From Alphaproteobacteria bacterium (GTDB lineage Bacteria > Pseudomonadota > Alphaproteobacteria > ATCC43930 > CGMCC-115725), in the NCBI GenBank assembly GCA_005888425.1, contig VAZF01000230.1:1-7919 (forward strand): a stretch of 7,919 nt of DNA, read 5' to 3'. Below the pieces are notes generated by a model. It searched no databases. It worked only from the letters and a program-made list of their open reading frames with translations, and was not told the DNA's origin. Both the position numbers and the translations under genes were made by a program. Shown one piece after another: positions 1-6,067 of the stretch (the first letter of the stretch is position 1; the number at the start of each line of letters is the position of its first letter).

Positions 1-982
1 AAAACGAGGGCTGCGCCGGGTCAAAGCGCCCTTTCGGGCCCTTGGGCGCCGAGAAATGCCAGCACTGCTCGGCGACCTTCGGCGCGTCGCGCACCGCCAC
101 TGCCCAGGCCGAGGGCGGGTTGAAGATCAGCGCCGCCTGGCCGGAGATCAGCGCCTTGTTGTTCGAGGAATCGTCCCAGGCAAAGACGTCTTGCGGCAGG
201 AACGGCACCAGCCGCTTCATGTAGTCGAGGACCTGCTTTACCGGCTCCGACTTGACCGTGGTGTTGCCGTCCTTGTCGACCAGCTGGGCGCCGTAAGCAT
301 TGAACAGCGCGCCGAGCCAGTTCGCCGTGTCGCCGGTCTGGCCGAGCGCGAGGCCAAAGGGGTGGCCCGCCTTCTGGCATTTCTCGGCGGCCGTCAGGAA
401 GAAATCCCAGGTCCACTTGTCGGTCAGCTCTTTGTTCCCGCCGGTGCCGCTGGCCGGGTACATCTGCGTCAAATCGAGCCCGACGGCTTCCTTGAAAATG
501 TCGATCCGCCCGACCGACGGTAGCGTCAGCGTATTGGAGATCGCCGGCGGCGCGATCCAATGCCCGTTCTGCTTGCCGACATAGGTCATCGAAGCGGTTG
601 TGTCGCCATGCCGCTTGGTCAGCTCGGCCCAGATATCGTCGGAATTTTCCAGGCTGTCCGTCTGCGCCGGGGCATACCACAGCGGCAGCGTGATCATGTC
701 GTGACCGGAACGGGCCTGCGCCTCCGCCGCGGCGGTCAGCATCAGCTTGTCGCCCTGCGAGGTTACGAAGTCGATCTTCAGATCGACCTTTTCCTTGCCG
801 GCCCACTCGTTGCACAGCTTCGCCATGACGTCGTTCGCGCCCGGAACCCAATGGTCCCAGAACGCGACGGCGAGCCGGCCGGCTGCATGCGCGCCGTGCA
901 CAAAAGGCGCCGTCGCAAAAACCGTCGCTGCACCGGCTGCCGTTCCGAGCACGCGGCGGCGGGTCATCGTCTTCTTAGCCAT
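1..982 (-). CDS. ABC transporter extracellular solute-binding protein, Tat-exported (3' end outside window)
   Basis: Periplasmic binding protein of an ABC importer, most likely of the family 1 (sugar-type) solute-binding class; the ligand cannot be read from sequence. I read 327 codons from ATG at 982 down to the window edge, with no stop, so the C-terminal part (about 120 residues judging from the neighbouring paralogue) is missing. The start is supported by GAGGA at 988-992, five bases upstream. Residues 1-33 form a twin-arginine signal: TRRRVLG at 7-13, a hydrophobic Ala-rich stretch, and a likely cut after AHA at 31-33. The mature part opens with FWDHWVPGAND, as in the paralogue. The most conserved stretch is FAWDDSSNNKALISGQAAL followed by NPPSAWAVAVRDA. 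By eye it is about 60% identical to the protein at 1177-2526, so the two arose by duplication. It is the downstream member of the pair, separated by a terminator, so it probably has its own promoter or depends on read-through. Class fairly certain, substrate unknown. Confidence 0.88.
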   Translation of the reverse strand, partial: MAKKTMTRRRVLGTAAGAATVFATAPFVHGAHAAGRLAVAFWDHWVPGANDVMAKLCNEWAGKEKVDLKIDFVTSQGDKLMLTAAAEAQARSGHDMITLPLWYAPAQTDSLENSDDIWAELTKRHGDTTASMTYVGKQNGHWIAPPAISNTLTLPSVGRIDIFKEAVGLDLTQMYPASGTGGNKELTDKWTWDFFLTAAEKCQKAGHPFGLALGQTGDTANWLGALFNAYGAQLVDKDGNTTVKSEPVKQVLDYMKRLVPFLPQDVFAWDDSSNNKALISGQAALIFNPPSAWAVAVRDAPKVAEQCWHFSAPKGPKGRFDPAQPSF

Positions 983-1087
983 ACGTTTCCTCACGCCCGA
1001 TCGTTGTGATGGTTGCGCGGGCGGCGCATCGGCGCCTCGCGCTCCCGGGGGGCTGTGCGGTTAGCATGAATCCGGCGCGTTTGGGGC

Positions 1088-1127
1088 AAAAAAAGACCCG
1101 TGCCCGCCGAAAGAGCGGCCACGGGTC
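1088..1127 (-). terminator. Rho-independent terminator after the upstream solute-binding protein gene
   Basis: Read on the minus strand, GACCCGTG (1127-1120) pairs perfectly with CACGGGTC (1102-1095). After one mismatch the stem continues with four more pairs (1104-1107 with 1115-1118) around a 7-base loop. Seven T residues (1094-1088) follow at once. It lies about 50 bases past the stop at 1177. A second, weaker hairpin (1140-1145 with 1152-1157, six pairs, six-base loop) sits between the stop and this terminator. Confidence 0.9.
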
Positions 1128-1176
1128 GCGACGCACGGACCGCCTTCGGAGAGGCGGCCCCTTAGCCCTATTCTCT

Positions 1177-2526
1177 CTACCCGCGGCTGAACCCTTCGAG
1201 TTCGCTCGCGGCCCAATCCATCGCCTGCTCGACCGTTTTCCCCTGCTGGGTGCACTGCGCGATCATCTTCGGCAGGGTTGCCTGCGCGTAGATCTGGTTG
1301 GCGATCTTCGTCGGCGACTCGCCGTAGGGGATGACCACCTGCACATCGCCGCGCGGCGGGTAATTGTAAATCGTGCCCTTGGGCGGCTCCTCGATCGCCC
1401 AAGTCTTGAAATCGTGCAGCTTCGCGAATTGCGGGATGTCGTAACCATGGCTCGCCGCAACCGTCTGCTCGACCGAGGAGCGCTGGCACAGATGCGTCAG
1501 AAGCGCCTTCGCCGCCGGGATGTTCTTCGAAAAACTCCAAACGCCCCAGAAGAACGGCACCGCCGGATCGAAGCGGCCTTTTGGTCCCTTTGGCGTGGGG
1601 AAGGTCCAGAGCTGCTCGGCGACTGGCCGCGCATCGCGCACCGCGACGGCCCATGCCGAGGGCGGGTTCATGATCAGCGCCGCCTGACCCGAGATCAGCG
1701 CCTTGTTGTTGCTCGAATCGTCCCAGGCAAAGACGCCGTCAGGCAGGAACGGCACCAGCTTCTTGAACCATTCGAGCACCTGCCGCGTCGCGTCCGATTT
1801 GACCGTAATGTTGCCGTTCGTGTCGGTCATCTGCGCGCCATGCGCCCGCAACACCGCATAGCACCACGCCACCGAGTCATTGGTGACGCCGATCGGCATG
1901 CCGAAAGCGTGCCCGCCCTTATGGCATTTCTCGGCGGCCAGGAGAAAATTCTCCCAGGTCCACTTATCGGCCAGTTCTTTGTCCGGCGGCGCGCCGGCCG
2001 GGTACATCTGCGTCAGATCGAGCGCGACATATTGCTTGAAGTAGTCGATGCGCGCGCAAGGCGGCAGCGTCGGGCTGCCGACCGGCGCCGGCACCGCGAT
2101 CCAGTGACCGTTCTGCTTCGCAACCGTCGTGATGCCTTCCGGTACTTCGCCATTGACCTTGATCAGCTCGCCCATGACGTCGTCGAGCGGCGCCAGCGCA
2201 TCGGCCTGCGCCGCGCCCGCCCAGGCGAGAAAGGTCAGCATGTCGTGCCCCGAGCGCGCCTGCGCTTCGGCGGCGCCGGTCAGCAGTAATTTGTCCCCTT
2301 GCGAGGTGATGTAGTCGATCTGGACATCGACTTTTTCCTTCTCGCCCCAATCCTTGCAGAGCTTGGTCAGCGTATCGTTTGCGCCGGGGACCCAATGGTC
2401 CCAGAAGCCAAGGCGCAGCTGTCCGGCGGCATAGGCGCCGTGCACAAACGGCGCCGCGAGCGCGGCGGTCGCGCCGGCTGCGGCCGCGCCCTGCAAAACG
2501 GTGCGGCGGGTATACGGAGTCGTCAC
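1177..2526 (-). CDS. ABC transporter extracellular solute-binding protein, Tat-exported (complete paralogue)
   Basis: Periplasmic ligand-binding component of an ABC importer, family 1 (sugar-type) class by overall character; ligand not identifiable. It has about 449 residues, a normal length for this class. There is no ATG near the 5' end. GTG at 2526 lies eight bases after a good GGAGG, and TTG at 2529 (one codon longer) lies five bases after it; either could be used. The N-terminus is a Tat signal: YTRRTVLQG, then a long Ala-rich hydrophobic run, with a likely cut after AYA near residue 33. FWDHWVPGAND begins the mature protein. Other landmarks shared with the gene at 1-982 are TSQGDKL, EAQARSGHDM, KQNGHWIA, LDLTQMYPA, DKWTW and FAWDDSSNNKALISGQAAL. 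The C-terminal half, seen only here, includes FFWGVWSFSKNIPAAKALL, typical of the hinge and C-lobe of these proteins. It ends with TAG at 1179-1177, before a strong terminator. It is the promoter-proximal gene of the minus-strand pair; no permease gene is in view. Confidence 0.9.
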   Translation of the reverse strand: MTTPYTRRTVLQGAAAAGATAALAAPFVHGAYAAGQLRLGFWDHWVPGANDTLTKLCKDWGEKEKVDVQIDYITSQGDKLLLTGAAEAQARSGHDMLTFLAWAGAAQADALAPLDDVMGELIKVNGEVPEGITTVAKQNGHWIAVPAPVGSPTLPPCARIDYFKQYVALDLTQMYPAGAPPDKELADKWTWENFLLAAEKCHKGGHAFGMPIGVTNDSVAWCYAVLRAHGAQMTDTNGNITVKSDATRQVLEWFKKLVPFLPDGVFAWDDSSNNKALISGQAALIMNPPSAWAVAVRDARPVAEQLWTFPTPKGPKGRFDPAVPFFWGVWSFSKNIPAAKALLTHLCQRSSVEQTVAASHGYDIPQFAKLHDFKTWAIEEPPKGTIYNYPPRGDVQVVIPYGESPTKIANQIYAQATLPKMIAQCTQQGKTVEQAMDWAASELEGFSRG

Positions 2527-2529
2527 CAA

Positions 2530-2733
2530 TTTTTCCTCCCTGTGTGGAGCCCGTTGCGGGCTTCTTCTTCGGCCGGGATACTCGCGGCCGACCGGCCCAA
2601 TATGCCGGAAACGGGGCGAAAAGCGACCGATTTCTGCCGACGATTACGCTAGTGGATGGCCGGCTTCCTGGGTGGAACCCGTGGAGCAAAGCCGGATGTT
2701 TGCCGTTTCCTCGGCAGCAGAGGAGGTGTTTTG
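2530..2733. other. Divergent intergenic region with leader hairpin
   Basis: This 204-base gap separates the minus-strand binding-protein gene from the plus-strand small gene, so promoters for both should lie here. I see no confident -35/-10 pair; CATATT-like bases near 2600 on the minus strand are too weak to call. A short perfect hairpin, AGCCCG/CGGGCT with a 3-base loop (2548-2562), lies in the likely leader of the binding-protein gene, just upstream of its ribosome-binding site GGGAGG (about 2535-2540). Read on the plus strand the hairpin is followed by TTCTTCTTC, but no gene ends there. The plus frame is open back to 2656, but that extension has no ribosome-binding site and no protein-like character. 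Confidence 0.4.
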
Positions 2734-2982
2734 ATGAGCGTCATGTTGCGCCCCGCCACTGCTTCCGAGATCATTGAGATCTGCGGTTATCTGGACGACG
2801 GCGTCGTAACCCGCATCCTCGCAACCGGAGCGAGCCCGGCCGAGGTCCTCGAAGGCTTCACCTGGGCGACGGCCGACGACCAGATCGGCACCGAATTGCG
2901 CCATGGCCGGGTCGGCGCCGGCGGCGCCGTCTACGAGATCCTGATGCAGGAAGAGCCCGACCCCGAAGAATTGGGTCGCTAG
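2734..2982 (+). CDS. Small conserved-looking protein of unknown function (82 aa)
   Basis: An 82-residue soluble, acidic protein whose function I do not recognise. The start at 2734 is chosen because a strong AGGAGG (2721-2726) lies seven bases upstream. The frame is open further upstream to an ATG at 2656, but that part lacks a ribosome-binding site. The body reads as a compact alpha-helical protein: ATASEIIEICGYLDDGVV, then ILATGASPAEVLEGFTWA, then a Gly-rich turn (GRVGAGGA), then VYEILMQEEPDPEELG at the end. There is one cysteine (in EICGYL) and no signal peptide, membrane span or metal-site motif. The codon pattern matches the neighbours and supports a real gene. Its TAG stop (2980-2982) overlaps the stop of the convergent transporter gene. 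Helical pattern and size would suit a small regulator or adaptor, but that is only a guess. Confidence 0.75.
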   Translation: MSVMLRPATASEIIEICGYLDDGVVTRILATGASPAEVLEGFTWATADDQIGTELRHGRVGAGGAVYEILMQEEPDPEELGR

Positions 2983-4328
2983 GCTTTCCTTGCCTCAAAC
3001 TGCGGCGACCCGGCGGCGAGACTTGGCGCGATCCGCCAAAACAATGCCGCGACGCCGAGGCTCGCGACGCCCGTCAACAGAAACAGCCCCGGCACGCTGA
3101 TCCCGGCGGCGACGAGAGCCATCGTCAGCACCGCCGACAACACCATCGCGGCGGCATTGATGATGTTGTTCGCGCCGATCGTCTGCGCTCGCCGTGCTTC
3201 GTCGCTGCCGGTCTGCAACAGCGTGTAGAGCGGCACGATAAAAACTCCGCCCGATGCCGCGATCCCGAACAGATCGGCGAGGATCCGCCAGCTCGCCGGC
3301 TGCGCCAGGAACCCGCCGATCGTCGTCAGCGCCGCCCCCGCCGAACCGTTCGGGCTCGCCAGGCACAGATCGATCGAGAACAGCGCGAGCCCCAGCATGC
3401 CCCACGGCACGATCCCCGCGCTGACCCGGCCGCGCAGCAAGCGGTTGCACAGCATCGATCCGGCGCCGACCCCGACCGAGAAGACCGCAAGAAACAGCGT
3501 GACGACCGCCTCCTCGCTCCCGAGCACAAACCGCACGTAAGTCGGAAACTGCGAGAGGTACAGCGCGCCGGCCAGCCAGAACCATGAGATGCCGAGCATC
3601 GCCCGGAACGGCGCCGGCCGCTCCGTCGCTTGGCCGATCGCCCGCGCCGTAATGGCCGCGAAATTCCACTCGAAGCGGGCAGGGGAGGCCGCCGGGCGGA
3701 TCGGCGGGATTGCGAGGCTCACGCCCCAGGCGGCGAGCGCCACGGCAACGATCAGCGCCGCCACGCTGATCTCGCCATTTCCAGTCGCGATCAGCATGCC
3801 GGCGATTGTGCCGAAGAGGATTGCCAGGAATGTCCCGGCCTCGACCAGCGCGTTGCCGAGCAGCAGCTCCTCGGGCGTCAACAGGTCGGGCAGGATCGCG
3901 TATTTGATCGGTCCGAAAAACGCCGCCTGGATTCCCATGACAAAGAGCAGCCCGAGCAGCAGCATCGCGCTGCCGGCAATGACCGCGGCCGCCGCAACGA
4001 TCATGACCGCGATCTCGATCAGCTTGATGATGCGGACGAGGCGCGCCTTGTCGCTCATATCTGCCAACGCGCCGGCGCTCGCCGAGCAGAGAAAAAACGG
4101 CAGGATGAAAAGACCGCCGGCCAGCGGGATCAACAGCCCCGCCGACCAGGCGCCCGCGGCGTCGGCGCGGTAGGCGATCATCAGCACCAGCGCGTTCTTC
4201 AGCGCGTTGTCGTTGAAGGCCGACAGGAATTGCGTCGCGAATAGCGGCCCGAACCGCCGCGACCCGAGCAGCGCGAGCGCGCCGCCATTTCGCGGCCTCG
4301 CCGCGGTCACCTCGTCAAAGCGGCTCAT
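2979..4328 (-). CDS. MFS transporter, lysophospholipid transporter (LplT)-like
   Basis: Inner-membrane major facilitator protein of the LplT-like group, whose characterised members flip lysophospholipids inward for re-acylation. I count about twelve hydrophobic spans. The N-terminal signature RRFGPLFATQFLSAFNDNAL, then KNALVLM, is typical of this group, as is FFGPIKYAILPDLLTPEEL after the fourth span. I place the start at ATG 4328 (449 aa, MSRFDEV). The frame is open to a TTG at 4385, but that extension overlaps a probable transposase remnant in another frame and has no ribosome-binding site; no strong ribosome-binding site precedes 4328 either, so the start is moderately sure. In many proteobacteria this domain is fused to, or next to, a PlsC-type acyltransferase and an acyl-ACP synthetase (as in LplT with Aas). 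Here it ends after the transporter domain (ARKA, then TAG), and no acyltransferase is in the window. The substrate is therefore inferred only from family resemblance. The gene is convergent with the small gene at 2734-2982. Confidence 0.82.
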   Translation of the reverse strand: MSRFDEVTAARPRNGGALALLGSRRFGPLFATQFLSAFNDNALKNALVLMIAYRADAAGAWSAGLLIPLAGGLFILPFFLCSASAGALADMSDKARLVRIIKLIEIAVMIVAAAAVIAGSAMLLLGLLFVMGIQAAFFGPIKYAILPDLLTPEELLLGNALVEAGTFLAILFGTIAGMLIATGNGEISVAALIVAVALAAWGVSLAIPPIRPAASPARFEWNFAAITARAIGQATERPAPFRAMLGISWFWLAGALYLSQFPTYVRFVLGSEEAVVTLFLAVFSVGVGAGSMLCNRLLRGRVSAGIVPWGMLGLALFSIDLCLASPNGSAGAALTTIGGFLAQPASWRILADLFGIAASGGVFIVPLYTLLQTGSDEARRAQTIGANNIINAAAMVLSAVLTMALVAAGISVPGLFLLTGVASLGVAALFWRIAPSLAAGSPQFEARKA

Positions 4329-4342
4329 TGCAGTGGGTGACG

Positions 4343-4430
4343 TTATCTCACTCCGCAGCGCGGGCAAACGATACCGTCCGGCCAAACGATCGCCACTAAA
4401 GGATCGAGAGCCGCTTGCTCATCGGCGACA
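4343..4430 (-). pseudogene. Probable remnant of an IS1595-type transposase N-terminus (zinc ribbon)
   Basis: Read on the minus strand from 4430 to the TAA at 4345-4343, one frame gives a peptide of about 28 residues containing ADEQAALDPLVAIVWPDG and then IVCPRCG. It resembles the start of IS1595-family transposases, where an acidic helix is followed by (L/R)RWPDG.VCP.CG, the first half of a zinc ribbon. There is no start codon of its own, and the frame stops two residues after the CPRCG knuckle, so it cannot encode a transposase. No terminal inverted repeats or target duplication were found nearby. It lies directly upstream of the transporter gene. The call rests on motif resemblance over a short stretch and is uncertain. 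Confidence 0.45.
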
Positions 4431-4482
4431 CATGGCTGGTTGCGAACACCCCCGCACTGCCACCCTCGAGTACGGCCTTGAT

Positions 4483-5925
4483 CTAGGATTTGGGCATCGG
4501 TTTCGCGGTGGGTGTCGACGTAGGCGCAGGCATGGGGATCGCCGCGGGTGCCGGCAGAGCCGAGGGTGCCGGCGTAGCCGCCGGTACAGGGGTCGGCATG
4601 GTTGTGGGCGCAGACGCAGGCATCGCTGTCGCTGCAGCCGTGGGTGCCGGCGTGGGCGCGGGTTTGGGTGCAGGGGGATCGTCAGGTACGAACTTACCTT
4701 GCAGCAGCGTGTGGTGTGCCTTCAGCACGGCAGTAGGGAAGGCCAAGATGTTCGGGGCGAACAGCTCCAGATAGCTCGCCTTTAGCGGGTTGGTCCCGCT
4801 GGAGCCCTGGGGGTAGATGCCGGTCATCAGCAGCGTGCTGAACTCCCCCTCGCCCTGGCATGTCACGGGGCTCGCTCTGCTGCCGCCGCAAGCGGCGCCG
4901 CCCCCTTGCAGCTCCCACTCGTTGGTCTGCCAGGCCAGCAGCGTTCCGTTGGCCGCTGCCAGCGAAATCGTCGTTGTGTCGAGCTGCGCAAGATTGACCA
5001 GCCCATTCGATTGCAGCACCAGCTGCCCCCGTAATTGCTGCCCTGCGAGCTGCATCAAACTCGAGACCAAAACGGCCGAGGCCTGTTGCACCGCCGCTGG
5101 CGGCGAGAGGACCGGCGTACCGTCTGGCATGAATGCCGGAAAACCGTTGTCGGTAATCAGCGCGACATTGAAAAACTTGTCGGGAAAAGCGCGCAGGGAC
5201 GCGGTGAGCATCTGCTGCCACCCCGTCGCAAGCTTCCCTTGCGTATACCCCGCACTCATCCACGCCTGGAGATTACCGCTCAGGCAGGGAAACTGGGCCA
5301 TAGCGCTGGGGGGCTGCGCCGGCAGGCGCAACTCGTCGGTTAAGGTATTGATGCCGGTCAGCCGCAACATCGTCATCGAGGAATACCAGCCTTGCGCCTT
5401 CAGATGCGCCGAAAGCTGCTGGAGGAGGTCGGCGAGCGCGGCGATGTAGTTGCTGTCCCACGGCAGCGCCAGCTGTTCATTGATGCAGGTGGCGCCGGGT
5501 TTATCGGCCTGCACATACTCGAAGTTTGAGAAGGCGGCCCCGAGCCCTTGCGGCTGCGGCGTAAACACCCAGGATGGGGTCGTGCCGCCGGTAATGATCG
5601 CGATCTCGAATTTTTTCCCCTGAGCGATCGCGAGTTGCGCCATGCTGTCCAGCAAGGTCCAGCTGTAGGTCTTTGTTGCGGTCGGGCTTGCAACGTCGGT
5701 CCAATCCAGATCGATCAGGATGCCGTCTACGGCGGGACTCGCGATCGCCTGCTGCAGCCAGGTCTGCTGCCCCTGCATCGGACTGTTTTCCAGGTAGAAT
5801 TTCTGCCCGATGACATAAATGCCCCGAATGTCCGGCAACGGGGTCGCGGCCGATCCGGGCAGAGCGGTGGCATGCGCCAGCCCGATCGCAAGCAGCCCTG
5901 TCAGGAGCCGCTGAAATGTGCGCAA
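4483..5925 (-). CDS. Secreted TIM-barrel (glycoside-hydrolase-like) protein with Pro/Ala/Thr-rich tail
   Basis: Exported protein of about 480 residues; its exact family is not recognised. The start is TTG at 5925: GAGGAGG (5937-5931) lies five bases upstream, and a longer TTG start at 5943 would place that site inside the gene. Residues 1-28 are a Sec-type signal (RTFQRLL, hydrophobic core, cut near PGSAA). The body shows beta-strand/turn features of TIM-barrel hydrolases: DGILIDLDWTDV (about 67-78), FEIAIITGGTTPSWVF (106-121), LRLTGINTLTDELRLP (187-202), NVALITDNGFPAF (253-265), LLAWQTNEWELQGGG (329-343) and YLELFAPNIL (385-394). E198 and E336 (or E338) sit where acid/base and nucleophile glutamates would be in such folds; this is inference. 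Four cysteines (about 147, 214, 346, 356) could form disulfides. The last 66 residues (415-480) are low-complexity Pro/Ala/Thr, like a wall or surface linker, with no anchor motif. No substrate or partner gene is visible nearby. Confidence 0.72.
   Translation of the reverse strand: MRTFQRLLTGLLAIGLAHATALPGSAATPLPDIRGIYVIGQKFYLENSPMQGQQTWLQQAIASPAVDGILIDLDWTDVASPTATKTYSWTLLDSMAQLAIAQGKKFEIAIITGGTTPSWVFTPQPQGLGAAFSNFEYVQADKPGATCINEQLALPWDSNYIAALADLLQQLSAHLKAQGWYSSMTMLRLTGINTLTDELRLPAQPPSAMAQFPCLSGNLQAWMSAGYTQGKLATGWQQMLTASLRAFPDKFFNVALITDNGFPAFMPDGTPVLSPPAAVQQASAVLVSSLMQLAGQQLRGQLVLQSNGLVNLAQLDTTTISLAAANGTLLAWQTNEWELQGGGAACGGSRASPVTCQGEGEFSTLLMTGIYPQGSSGTNPLKASYLELFAPNILAFPTAVLKAHHTLLQGKFVPDDPPAPKPAPTPAPTAAATAMPASAPTTMPTPVPAATPAPSALPAPAAIPMPAPTSTPTAKPMPKS
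4486..4683 (-). repeat. Low-complexity Pro/Ala/Thr coding repeat
   Basis: This is the DNA encoding the C-terminal tail of the secreted protein. It consists of degenerate short repeats coding for units such as PAPTPAPT and MPAPTSTPT. On the plus strand the decamer GGGTGCCGGC occurs at 4546-4555, 4564-4573 and 4642-4651. The region can vary in length by slippage. The antisense plus frame (Gly/Ala/Val-rich) is a by-product, not a gene. Confidence 0.7.
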
Positions 5926-6067
5926 GGTCGCCTCCTCGGACAAAGTGCTGAATGCGCGCCCAGGGTTAGTCCCGTCACAAGCTATAGCGCCTTGTCGTCA
6001 GCCTCGCCGAGGCAATCTATGATCGCGTGACCGCGCCCGAGAGGCCACCCCAGAGACTGACCGCCTG
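5926..6067. other. Divergent intergenic region with short open frame running into cysS
   Basis: This 142-base gap lies between two divergent genes and must hold both promoters; I see no confident promoter boxes. A small hairpin, GCCTC/GAGGC with a 3-base loop, lies at 6001-6013. From 5988 a plus-strand frame runs open for 26 codons, reading VVSLAEAIYDRVTAPERPPQ near its middle, and ends in TGA at 6066-6068. Its last A is the first base of the cysS ATG (TGATG). TAG at 5985-5987 closes it upstream and it has no good start, so it may be a remnant of a former upstream gene or a chance frame. Confidence 0.35.

Noticed and set aside
1006..2289. Long plus-strand open frame (427 codons) opposite the complete binding-protein gene
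   Set aside because: It is Arg-rich antisense of a clearly recognisable gene; no family motifs, typical of high-GC shadow frames.
2548..2572. Plus-strand terminator (hairpin followed by TTCTTCTTC)
   Set aside because: No plus-strand gene ends upstream, and the tail is not a continuous T-run.
2656..2733. Upstream extension of the small plus-strand gene to ATG 2656
   Set aside because: No ribosome-binding site, and AGGAGG at 2721 points to the start at 2734.
4329..4385. TTG-started N-terminal extension of the LplT-like transporter
   Set aside because: No ribosome-binding site; it overlaps the transposase-like remnant in another frame, and family similarity begins after 4328.
4490..4774. Plus-strand Gly/Ala/Val-rich frame resembling a glycine-rich protein
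   Set aside because: It is the complement of the Pro/Ala/Thr tail of the secreted protein, which has the signal peptide and ribosome-binding site.
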